Assembly: GCA_945878405.1 (NCBI GenBank)
Contig: CAMCTJ010000004.1
Location: forward strand, 107,795-171,794
DNA: 64,000 nucleotides
DNA from: Bdellovibrio sp. ZAP7
GTDB lineage: Bacteria; Bdellovibrionota; FAC87; UBA2466
Direction of reading: 5' to 3'
This document shows positions 34,146-41,993 of this stretch, piece by piece (the first letter of the stretch is position 1; each line of letters opens with the position of its first letter). Position numbers and translations under genes: made by a program. The notes under the pieces are model-generated. The model was not told the DNA's origin. It did no database searches and was given only the letters and a program-made list of their open reading frames with translations.

Positions 34146-35191
34146 TGGTCCAATGGGCACACCTACCTGCCTTCTGGATTCTTGTGCCCCTTGTCCTCGC
34201 CGCTCTTTTTTTCGTTTTTAGAAGACGCTCTCGAACCGACAGCCTCCTCAGTCGGATGCCCGGCCCCTGGAAAGATCTTTTAAAAGAAATGCGACGAACT
34301 CGATGGGCTTTTCGCTTTCTTTTTCTTGCCCAACTAGTTGCCCTAGGGCTTCTGGTAGCCTCCGTTGCACGTCCCGTTCGGACTAAAACTACCGTTAAGA
34401 AGTCGACAGAGGGGGTAGATATTGTCTTGGTTCTAGACGTGTCAGAGAGCATGGATGCTGAAGATTTAGACCCGACAAGAATTATCGCGGCAAAGCAAGT
34501 GATTCGACAATTTATCAATCAGCGCCCCAATGATCGCATTGGACTTGTTGTATTTGGGGGAGAATCCGTCATGAAATCTCCCCTTACACGAGACTTCGAT
34601 TTTCTTTTGACTCAAGTGGATGAGGTCAAGCTCAGAGAACTTAAGCAAGGAACAGCCATTGGATTGGGAATTACCAATGGCATATCCCGCCTTCGAAAAA
34701 GTCAGTCGAAAAATAAGATTCTGATCTTGCTGACTGATGGAGATAGCAATGTGGGAGCTGTAAATCCCATGACCGCAGCAAAGCTGGCTGCTCAAGAAGG
34801 TATTCGCATCTACACCATTGGCATTGGAAAGCAAGATAGAGTCGTCGTCCCCATTTATGCTTTTGACTCCCGAGGCAGAAAGACTCACTTAGTGGCTCAA
34901 GTACCTTCCTATTTAAATCCTAAACTCTTAGAAGAAATGTCGGAATTGACTGGTGGAAAAAGTTATATGGCTAGAGACACAGGAATGCTGTCTCGGATCC
35001 TTCAAGAAATCGACAAACTAGAGAAAACAAAAGTACTTCTGACAGCGCATACCGAATTAGAGGAACTTTTTCTTTACCCGGCGCTCGCTGCACTCTTATT
35101 GCTTACCGTTTCGTACTTACTTTTGGAAACTCGCTTTCAACGCAGACTCAAAGGAAACGATCTCAATGGATTTTCGACTGGCACAGCCTGA
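34142..35191 (+). CDS. batA: BatA VWA-domain membrane protein
   Basis: This 349-residue protein has two N-terminal hydrophobic helices (about 8-27 and 58-75), a VWA domain with an intact MIDAS DVSES at 99-103, and a C-terminal helix at about 308-328. This is the BatA topology. Bat proteins were first described as aerotolerance factors in Bacteroides. The protein sits in the inner membrane with its VWA domain in the periplasm or cytoplasm (side not certain). The 3' end overlaps batB by 26 bases. Confidence 0.88.
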   Translation: MMVQWAHLPAFWILVPLVLAALFFVFRRRSRTDSLLSRMPGPWKDLLKEMRRTRWAFRFLFLAQLVALGLLVASVARPVRTKTTVKKSTEGVDIVLVLDVSESMDAEDLDPTRIIAAKQVIRQFINQRPNDRIGLVVFGGESVMKSPLTRDFDFLLTQVDEVKLRELKQGTAIGLGITNGISRLRKSQSKNKILILLTDGDSNVGAVNPMTAAKLAAQEGIRIYTIGIGKQDRVVVPIYAFDSRGRKTHLVAQVPSYLNPKLLEEMSELTGGKSYMARDTGMLSRILQEIDKLEKTKVLLTAHTELEELFLYPALAALLLLTVSYLLLETRFQRRLKGNDLNGFSTGTA

Positions 35192-36677
35192 AGCTTTGTG
35201 GGGTCTTTTTCCCTTAAGCCTTTTTATTATTTATCTCTTATGGAGATACCTCTTTCGACGTCCTTGGTTTTCATGGCGCCGCTTCTGGTTAACCTTTTTA
35301 GGCTTTTTATTTTTTATCTGTGCACTGGCCCGTCCTCAAGGGGGTTCATTTCAGGGTGAACCCGAACCATTGACCTCGACAGTCTTAGTCGCCTTAGACA
35401 TTTCAAATAGCATGCTCACAGAGGATATCACCCCAAGCAGACTTGGTTTTTCCATTTCATTCATCCAGCGACTTATCGAAGGACTCGCTAGACCCCGGGT
35501 CGCAATCTACCCGTTTGCTGCTTCGGGCTTTCTCCAAATGCCATTTACCACAGATATTTATGCTATTCAGGATTCACTCCAATCCCTGGACCCCTCGGCC
35601 ACTTCACATCAGGGAACTGATTTCAATGAATCGCTAGCTGGACTCGATCAACTTCTTCTTAAACTTGAAGCCAACTCAAGGGATCAACTGGAAGGTTGGC
35701 AGCCTCCAAAAATAATCCTCTTTTCTGATGGGGAATCTCATGTCCCTCTTAGAAAGGACACTTTAAAATCATTTCAACAAAGGCGGATTCCCGTCTTCAC
35801 TGTAGGTGTAGGAACTCCGGAAGGAGCACAGATACCTCTTAAGACCCTGCCGGGGAAAGAAGTTGTGAGCAAATTGGACCCCGCCCCTCTGCAAACCATT
35901 GCCGCCGAAACTGGGGGAGCTTACTTTTCGAGCAATTACGAAAATATTCCTATTTTGCTGAATCAACTTAACCACACATTGACCTTTGGCAAGAGAAATA
36001 GACAATTCAAAGTACAGAGCGAATTATTCCCATTTCTATTTGTCTTGAGTCTTCTGTTTTTCTTTTGGGAATTTTGTTTTGGTCGTTGGCAGTACGTAAT
36101 ACGGACTTTCATTTTTTGCCTAGCTCTATCTCATGCAACGACAACTTATGCGGATGATGATCAGATCAAGGCGATTCAAACGTATAACAAGGGGATTGAA
36201 CAATCTGAGTTGAACAACTTTGAAAAGGCTGCAGAATACTTTGAAGAAAGCTCTCTGGTTCTCCAAGATTCATCTCAGAGAAAAAAGGCGCTCTACAATC
36301 TTGGAAATGCCTTCCTTAAAATGGGAGATCCAGAACAAGCTCTAGAATCTTACCAAAAGGCTTTTCGCGTTTCGTCATCAAATCCGGACTTTGAGGAATC
36401 TGCCAATAAGAACATCTCAGAGAACATGGCTCTGGCTTCTAAAATCCTCGAAGAGATGAAAAAACAGAGCAAACCTCAAGGGGCCGATGAACAGGGAGAG
36501 GGAGACCAGGATAAAGGAACAGATCCCAAGGGGCCTCAGAAATATCAGGGCGAATCACTCACCGAGCAACAGAAACAAAAGCTCTACGATTTGATCACCA
36601 GCGAAGAGAAACAAACGCTGAAGCGCTTACGAGAGCAAAACCAGCCCCCTCAGAGCTTGGAGATGCAACCATGGTAA
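35166..36677 (+). CDS. batB: BatB-BatC fusion: VWA plus TPR
   Basis: This 503-residue protein has two N-terminal helices, a VWA domain with MIDAS DISNS at 78-82, a third and fourth helix near 285-325, then a TPR region (about 335-420). A charged Gln/Lys/Gly-rich tail ends it. BatB (VWA) and BatC (TPR) are separate proteins in Bacteroides; here they are fused. It overlaps batA by 26 bases and the next gene by 7. The TPR part probably docks MoxR or BatD. Confidence 0.85.
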   Translation: MDFRLAQPEALWGLFPLSLFIIYLLWRYLFRRPWFSWRRFWLTFLGFLFFICALARPQGGSFQGEPEPLTSTVLVALDISNSMLTEDITPSRLGFSISFIQRLIEGLARPRVAIYPFAASGFLQMPFTTDIYAIQDSLQSLDPSATSHQGTDFNESLAGLDQLLLKLEANSRDQLEGWQPPKIILFSDGESHVPLRKDTLKSFQQRRIPVFTVGVGTPEGAQIPLKTLPGKEVVSKLDPAPLQTIAAETGGAYFSSNYENIPILLNQLNHTLTFGKRNRQFKVQSELFPFLFVLSLLFFFWEFCFGRWQYVIRTFIFCLALSHATTTYADDDQIKAIQTYNKGIEQSELNNFEKAAEYFEESSLVLQDSSQRKKALYNLGNAFLKMGDPEQALESYQKAFRVSSSNPDFEESANKNISENMALASKILEEMKKQSKPQGADEQGEGDQDKGTDPKGPQKYQGESLTEQQKQKLYDLITSEEKQTLKRLREQNQPPQSLEMQPW

Positions 36678-37924
36678 TCCAACTTTTTCTTTTCTTAATC
36701 TCATCGTTGGCCCAGGGCGGTTCTGAAAGTCCGTTTTCTTTTCGAGTAGAGACTTCCAAATCAAAGGTTTTTCAGGGCGAACAAGTAGTCGCCAGTTTTA
36801 TCTTAGAATCACAAAACGAGGGGGCTGTCGAAATCGAAGTAATGAAATTCCCTGAGTTCCGTGGCTTCTGGAGCGAAAATCTCATTTTGCGGCAAGGCCC
36901 AGTACATCTGATGCCGGTCCAAGATTTTAAAAGAAAAAGAGCGATGGCTTTAGTCGGATCTTACACTCTCAATTCTATAATGGGCATCAAAACGCCTCGG
37001 CTGGAACCAATGAAAATTTTGGTAAAAGCTTTTGGGCAAGCTCCCCTAGTACTTACCTCTGAGGGAAACTTCCCTCCCCCAATGGAACTTCCTGCCATTC
37101 CAGGCAATCTCAAAGCCTACCCGTTTTCAGGGGCTGTAGGGGCCTTTTCGTTTCAAGTGAATCAAACCCCAGTGTCTTTTCGAAAAAATCAGCCTTTCCT
37201 AGTTCGAGCGGAGCTTCAAGGAGAGGGAAACTTCACTGAGATTAACACGCTCCCCATTTCCCCATCTGAGACAATGACGTTGATTTCCCAAAATAGCTTC
37301 TCAGAATCTCTTCCGGGTCGAACCAGAAAAGTTTTTGAATGGGTGCTCAGCACGGACAAAGAAACACTGCCCGAATGGTCTCCCGGCTCTTTTCTCACTT
37401 TTAACCCCGAAACGAAAAGTTACCAATTAATTGCTCTCCCCCAAATTCGTTTTGTCCCACTGCCAGAGACCTCACTTCCTCAAAACATCTTGAGGATGAA
37501 TGCCATTTTGTTCCCTGCGGAAACAGAATGGAAAGCTCAGGCTCCCCTCACTAAGTCGCGGTTGTTTTGGTTTTTTCAGACTTTGATTGCGGTACTTTTC
37601 ATAACCAGGATTTTTTATGTACAGATCCGGTTTTACCAAGAGCGACTCAAAAGCGATCCCAAGCTGCGGAGAAAATTAATTCTCAAGAAAGCCTCCTATG
37701 CGCTAAAGAGCCAAAACTGGGAAGAGTTTCTCTCATTGGCTTCTAACCTTGCGCGGGAACTCGATCAAAAAAAAACCTCTTCAGAGTTTGGCGACTCTCT
37801 CACTTTGATCATCGAAGCCGACAATCAATTGCGCTTCAGCCCCTCAAAAACACTTACGGTTTCTCCCGATACTTTAAGGGCTCACTGGCAAAAGGTAGGA
37901 AAGGCCCTCGAAAACCTAAGCTGA
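36671..37924 (+). CDS. batD: BatD-like protein
   Basis: This 417-residue protein has a signal peptide (1-15), a long beta-sandwich extracytoplasmic region (about 20-285), one transmembrane helix at about 297-317 and a cytoplasmic helical tail. This is the BatD/oxygen-tolerance layout. It closes the MoxR-Bat cluster. The start ATG 36671 lies 7 bases inside batB. Sequence conservation with Bacteroides BatD is low, so the name rests on topology and operon. Confidence 0.75.
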   Translation: MVIQLFLFLISSLAQGGSESPFSFRVETSKSKVFQGEQVVASFILESQNEGAVEIEVMKFPEFRGFWSENLILRQGPVHLMPVQDFKRKRAMALVGSYTLNSIMGIKTPRLEPMKILVKAFGQAPLVLTSEGNFPPPMELPAIPGNLKAYPFSGAVGAFSFQVNQTPVSFRKNQPFLVRAELQGEGNFTEINTLPISPSETMTLISQNSFSESLPGRTRKVFEWVLSTDKETLPEWSPGSFLTFNPETKSYQLIALPQIRFVPLPETSLPQNILRMNAILFPAETEWKAQAPLTKSRLFWFFQTLIAVLFITRIFYVQIRFYQERLKSDPKLRRKLILKKASYALKSQNWEEFLSLASNLARELDQKKTSSEFGDSLTLIIEADNQLRFSPSKTLTVSPDTLRAHWQKVGKALENLS

Positions 37925-37998
37925 ACAAAGTATAACCACTTGTTATTACATTGTTTTTATGGGTTTGCGCCATTAAGGTGGCCCATCCCTCTCAAAGG

Positions 37999-38026
37999 TT
38001 GACTAATTCAATCATTTCCATAGGAT
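37999..38026 (+). promoter_or_regulatory. Promoter for rpoZ
   Basis: TTGACT at 37999-38004, a 16-base spacer, and TAGGAT at 38021-38026 form a fair sigma-70-type promoter 35 bases before the rpoZ start. GGGAG precedes the GTG start at 38061. Confidence 0.45.
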
Positions 38027-38060
38027 GCGTATCTAAAACTAATTGCCAAGGGAGTAACAA

Positions 38061-38279
38061 GTGGCTCGAATTACCGTTGAAGATTGCCTAGAAAAAATTC
38101 CAAATCGCTTTGAGCTCATTCACATTGCTGCAAAACGAGTAAAGCAGTTAGCAAAAGGCTCACTGCCCCTGATTCATCACCCACACAATAAACCAGCTGT
38201 TATTGCCTTAAGAGAAATTGCTGGGGGTTCCGTTTCCAAATCTAACGAAGCTGACATTGATCAAATTGGTGGCGAATAA
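38061..38279 (+). CDS. rpoZ: RNA polymerase omega subunit
   Basis: This 72-residue protein starts at GTG 38061 with GGGAG 6 bases upstream. It has ARITVEDC and [15 protein letters not shown], which match omega. Omega binds the beta-prime subunit and helps assemble RNA polymerase, and in some bacteria forms part of a ppGpp site. It is followed within 25 bases by the DUF4340 gene. Confidence 0.93.
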   Translation: MARITVEDCLEKIPNRFELIHIAAKRVKQLAKGSLPLIHHPHNKPAVIALREIAGGSVSKSNEADIDQIGGE

Positions 38280-38300
38280 CAAAAGCTTTTGACCCTTTTT

Positions 38301-39662
38301 ATGAAGGCTCGGTTATCCACCACTACTTTGTTGTTCCTCTTCCTGTCTGGGCTTCTGGCTTGGTATGTCGTCTACGAAAAACAAATCAAAGTAAAAAAGG
38401 TAACCGAGGAAGACAAATCTAAGCGGCTCGTTCAATTCTCCAAAGATGAGATCCAAGAAATAGAAATTACTCACAGTGCTGATTCAAGTTTTAAACTGAA
38501 GCGTTCCGGGGAGGAATGGCTTTTAACCTCACCTGTTGAGGATCTGGCAGACACAGGCGTCATAAACTCTTTGCTCACCACATTGACTTCTAGTGAACAA
38601 GAACGAACTGTAGAGAACGATCCTACAAACTTAGAAGTGTTCGGCTTAGAAAAACCTGCTCTCGTCATTCGAGTAGCCAAGGACGCTCAGACGGCTCAAG
38701 ACATCTTCGTGGGTAGCCAAACTCAAGTGGGATTTAGCGTTTATGTGAGAACGTCAGCTAGCAAGCAAGTCTCCAAGGTAAATCGAGCCTTGCTTTCAGG
38801 TTTTCAAAAAAGCTTGTTCGAATTACGGAACAAAAATCTCGTAACTATTAAAAAAAGTGAATTGAAAGAAGTTGAGATTCACAACTCAAACGGACAAACG
38901 ATTATTAATCGCAACTCTGATGACAAGTGGATTTTGGGAAGAGATGGAAGCCCGGTGGATACTGCCGAATGGGGCAAGACTTTAAATACTCTGGTAGACC
39001 TCAAAGCTACAAACGTGGTCTCTGAAAAAGCTGAATTAGCGGCTTATCGACTCGATAAGCCCGCGGTGAAAACTTGGTTATCCGAAGGCCCTGAAAAACC
39101 CAAATTAGGTATCTTTTTTTCGCAAGTACAAGGAAAGGTATTTGCGAAACGCGATGACAAACCGCTGATTTATGAAGTTGATAAAAATGTCCTGAAAGAA
39201 CTTTCCAAGAGCGCGTTACTTTTAAAAGACCTTCACCTGGTTACTTTCAATCGTTTCTCCATCAGTCGTATTACGCTTACTCGAGGAAGCAAAACCCTGG
39301 AGCTAAAGAAAGAGGGCCCAGTTTGGATTCTCCCGAACATTCAATCAGAGCGGAAGTTAGATCCGGGCAAAGTAGAAAAATTTCTAACACAGCTTCAGGA
39401 TTCTAAAATCACGAAATTCATTGAAACTAAGAAGGAACGAAATTCTGTTTTAATTATCGAGTTATTTGAGAAACAAGAAGAAAAAGAGGTATCGGTAGCT
39501 CGAGTAGAGTTTTTTCCACCCAAATCAGGAGATGCTTTGGGAGCGAGCAACCATTTAAATGGCTCATGGGTACTCTCACAAGAAGGATTCAAGCAATTAA
39601 ACCTAACTCAAGACGATTTTCTGGAAACACCTTCCCAGAAAGTTGAAGAGAAGAAATCGTAA
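38301..39662 (+). CDS. DUF4340 protein, membrane-anchored
   Basis: This 453-residue protein has an N-terminal transmembrane anchor (about 8-25) and several repeated beta-rich DUF4340 units over about 30-400. The C-terminus is Lys/Glu-rich. DUF4340 proteins sit near gliding or ABC export genes in some bacteria, but their role is not known. ATG 38301 is used; TTG 38289 is an alternative start and neither has a good ribosome site. It probably shares the rpoZ transcript. Confidence 0.8.
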   Translation: MKARLSTTTLLFLFLSGLLAWYVVYEKQIKVKKVTEEDKSKRLVQFSKDEIQEIEITHSADSSFKLKRSGEEWLLTSPVEDLADTGVINSLLTTLTSSEQERTVENDPTNLEVFGLEKPALVIRVAKDAQTAQDIFVGSQTQVGFSVYVRTSASKQVSKVNRALLSGFQKSLFELRNKNLVTIKKSELKEVEIHNSNGQTIINRNSDDKWILGRDGSPVDTAEWGKTLNTLVDLKATNVVSEKAELAAYRLDKPAVKTWLSEGPEKPKLGIFFSQVQGKVFAKRDDKPLIYEVDKNVLKELSKSALLLKDLHLVTFNRFSISRITLTRGSKTLELKKEGPVWILPNIQSERKLDPGKVEKFLTQLQDSKITKFIETKKERNSVLIIELFEKQEEKEVSVARVEFFPPKSGDALGASNHLNGSWVLSQEGFKQLNLTQDDFLETPSQKVEEKKS

Positions 39663-39677
39663 ACACGAGGAGAAAGA

Positions 39678-40472
39678 ATGTCGTTATCATCAATCAAAGG
39701 AAAGTGGGCGCTGGTTCTAGGAGCTTCAAGTGGATTCGGTGAAGCTATTTCTCTTCGTCTGGCTGAAGAAGGAGTTAATATCTGCGGCGTTCATTTAGAT
39801 AGAAAAGGCACCTTGCCTCACGTTGAAGAAATCATTTCCCAGATTAAGGGCAAAGGAGTTCAAGCGCTATTTTTCAATGGAAATGCAGCAGATAAAGAAA
39901 AGAGAACGGAAGTTGTTCAAGAGTTACAAAAGGCTGCTCCTCAAGGAATCCATTGCTTAGTTCATTCTCTTGCTTTTGGAAGTCTCAAACCTTTTCTCTC
40001 AAAAGAAGACAAGGAACACGTCTCCCAGGATGCCCTGGAAATGACCCTGGATGTGATGGCTAACAGTTTGGTCTATTGGACGCAGGATCTCTTCAAAAAG
40101 AATTTACTAGCTCGGGGGGGAAGAGTCTTTGCAATGACCTCCTCTGGAAGCACCCGGGTTTGGCCGACCTACGGTCCGGTCTCCGCTGCAAAAGCGGCTC
40201 TTGAATCTCATTGCCGTCAGCTTGCGCTAGAATTGGCACCTTATGGGGTGACCGCTAATGCCATTCGAGCTGGAGTAACGGATACACCCGCTTTGAGAAA
40301 AATTCCTGGAAATGACGTCATGATTGAAACGGCTCTGCAAAGAAATCCCAATAAAAGACTGACCACCCCAAAAGATGTTGCGGACGTAGTCGCTTTGTTA
40401 ATGCACAACGAGGCAGCTTGGATATCTGGAAACGTCTTGGGAGTTGATGGAGCTGAAGACATCATCGGCTAG
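39678..40472 (+). CDS. fabL: Enoyl-ACP reductase, FabL-like
   Basis: This 264-residue SDR has a GASSGFG loop at 15-21 and the Tyr165-x6-Lys172 pair that marks enoyl-ACP reductases rather than common SDRs (Tyr-x3-Lys). The segment TDTPALRKIPG and the final VDGAEDI resemble Bacillus FabL (ENR-III). It reduces enoyl-ACP with NADPH in fatty-acid elongation. An AGGAG site sits 6 bases upstream of ATG. Another fab gene cluster is not in the window. Its 3' end overlaps the convergent lipoprotein gene by 11 bases. Confidence 0.82.
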   Translation: MSLSSIKGKWALVLGASSGFGEAISLRLAEEGVNICGVHLDRKGTLPHVEEIISQIKGKGVQALFFNGNAADKEKRTEVVQELQKAAPQGIHCLVHSLAFGSLKPFLSKEDKEHVSQDALEMTLDVMANSLVYWTQDLFKKNLLARGGRVFAMTSSGSTRVWPTYGPVSAAKAALESHCRQLALELAPYGVTANAIRAGVTDTPALRKIPGNDVMIETALQRNPNKRLTTPKDVADVVALLMHNEAAWISGNVLGVDGAEDIIG

Positions 40473-40869
40473 GAACATTTTTTTCGATGAACCGAAGAGC
40501 TTTTACCACTTTTTCATCTTCCCCCAAAGTAAGAGACTGTTGTTCTTTATCGTAGGAATATTGCATTCCCGTATAGATCAGCAAAATTTTTCGATTTCGT
40601 ACTTTAGCTGAAGAAAAGACCGCCTCAAGAAAATTGAGGGTAGCTTCATCTTCATATTCTAATCCGATACCTTGATATCCGAGGCTTGCCAGAAGCTGCA
40701 AAACTTTTTCAAGATGCGGCGATGGAAGTGAAACGGTCTCAGTTGAAAGCGCGTCTGCCGGTTCTAAAATATCCGATTCCCCACCGGATTTCTGTAGTGC
40801 CGGGTTAGAGCTGCAAGCCACCTGAAGAAAAAGAAAAAAAACGATTAAGACAGACCCAAGTTTATCCAT
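40462..40869 (-). CDS. Small lipoprotein, unknown
   Basis: This 135-residue protein starts at ATG 40869 (AAGGG upstream) with a lipoprotein signal ending in VACS (Cys16). The longer frame back to 40980 is not used. The mature part has no recognised domain; the C-terminal half, about 60-130, looks alpha/beta. It converges with fabL and is divergent from the AMIN protein gene. Function unknown. Confidence 0.65.
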   Translation of the reverse strand: MDKLGSVLIVFFLFLQVACSSNPALQKSGGESDILEPADALSTETVSLPSPHLEKVLQLLASLGYQGIGLEYEDEATLNFLEAVFSSAKVRNRKILLIYTGMQYSYDKEQQSLTLGEDEKVVKALRFIEKNVPSR

Positions 40870-40968
40870 AGCGTTGCCCTTTTTTATGCTTTGCATCTCT
40901 TTTTTAAAGATCTTAGCACAAATAACCGAGAAGGAGAGAGTCAACATAAACTTATGCAGAGGTCTGTC

Positions 40969-41952
40969 ATGAATAGTCACATCTCATTAATGCTTTTAAC
41001 AGCACTGGTTTCCGCTTCTTCCATGGCTCAAACAGAGCTAATGATGAAGAAGTTTAGATTCAGAAAACATTCTTCTGCAAATTTTGAGAGACTGGTTCTT
41101 GAATTCTCTGGACCTGCAGTACAGGAAGAAGTCGAATTGAAAACCAATAAAGTTGGAACAGAACAAGATGTTTCAATGGTGGTTAGAAATGCGCAACTCA
41201 TCGGTGCGGTTCCTGAAAGCACAATCAATGAAAGTCTTCAAGGCAGCCGAAAGTGGATGGGCCCCCTCTCCATCAATACGGATATGCCCAAAAATGGATT
41301 TAGCTTAAGAACGCTTTTGAAAAATTCAGAAGCTCAAGTAGATGCTTTTTGGCTTTCGCAACCCACTCGTTTGGTTGTAGATGTTTTTCCAAAAAGTTCT
41401 CCTCGTGCTCATTCACGCAATCCTGTGGAAGCACACCGGGAAGTTGCTTCTACAAACCACAAGGCAAAGATACCAGCCGAAGGCAAAACGGCAGAACCTA
41501 TTTTTTGTTTTCCATCAAATGCAAAAATGAGCGCTTCAGTAGCTTACTTCCCTTGGAAGGGTTCCAGCTCTATCCCTCTTGAAGTGAAAGATCCTGCGGC
41601 TGCTCAAAATGAAATGAAAGAAGGGATCGTTTGCTACCCAGCTCAATCGCGCGTGCAACCTCGGGTCAATTTTACAACAGGTGAAGCAGAACAAGCTCAG
41701 CCTGTAGCAGCAGTAGATCCCCAGCACAGCAATAAGCCTGAGGCTCCTACTCTTTCAAGTAATGAAGCACCTCTTTTACCTTCCATGGAAACAAAGATCG
41801 AACCACGGGTTATCGCCAGTGAGTCATCACCCGCACGGGTTCCCCAATTTGACCCAAGAGCTCAGAACGGTCTCCCTCCATCGTTGGGTGCCAGTTTTGA
41901 AAAGCCCCAAAAAGGAGCCAATCCGGCGAGCCTTCTCCCTCCCTACAGATAA
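40969..41952 (+). CDS. Secreted AMIN-domain-like protein
   Basis: This 327-residue protein starts at ATG 40969 (AGAGG upstream) with a signal peptide (1-20, cut after SMA). The N-terminal 25-145 resembles an AMIN domain, with hydrophobic strands and a final RLVVDVF strand. AMIN domains target peptidoglycan or secretins in the periplasm. The remainder is low-complexity, Pro/Ala/Glu-rich and probably disordered. It is followed 41 bases later by the rnr gene. The exact role is not known. Confidence 0.7.
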   Translation: MNSHISLMLLTALVSASSMAQTELMMKKFRFRKHSSANFERLVLEFSGPAVQEEVELKTNKVGTEQDVSMVVRNAQLIGAVPESTINESLQGSRKWMGPLSINTDMPKNGFSLRTLLKNSEAQVDAFWLSQPTRLVVDVFPKSSPRAHSRNPVEAHREVASTNHKAKIPAEGKTAEPIFCFPSNAKMSASVAYFPWKGSSSIPLEVKDPAAAQNEMKEGIVCYPAQSRVQPRVNFTTGEAEQAQPVAAVDPQHSNKPEAPTLSSNEAPLLPSMETKIEPRVIASESSPARVPQFDPRAQNGLPPSLGASFEKPQKGANPASLLPPYR

Positions 41953-41956
41953 TTGA

Positions 41957-41985
41957 TTTACCTCTGTAACGGAAGCGGGCATACT
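41957..41985 (+). promoter_or_regulatory. Promoter placing the rnr 5' end near its GTG
   Basis: TTTACC at 41957-41962, a 17-base spacer and CATACT at 41980-41985 lie only 8 bases before the GTG start at 41994. There is no ribosome site between. A leaderless rnr transcript is predicted from this, with moderate support. Confidence 0.4.
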
Positions 41986-41993
41986 TCTAGCCT

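Noticed and set aside
34063..34518. 151-codon antisense frame over the Bat genes
   Set aside because: A shadow of the batA reading frame with Arg/Ser-rich composition and no ribosome site.
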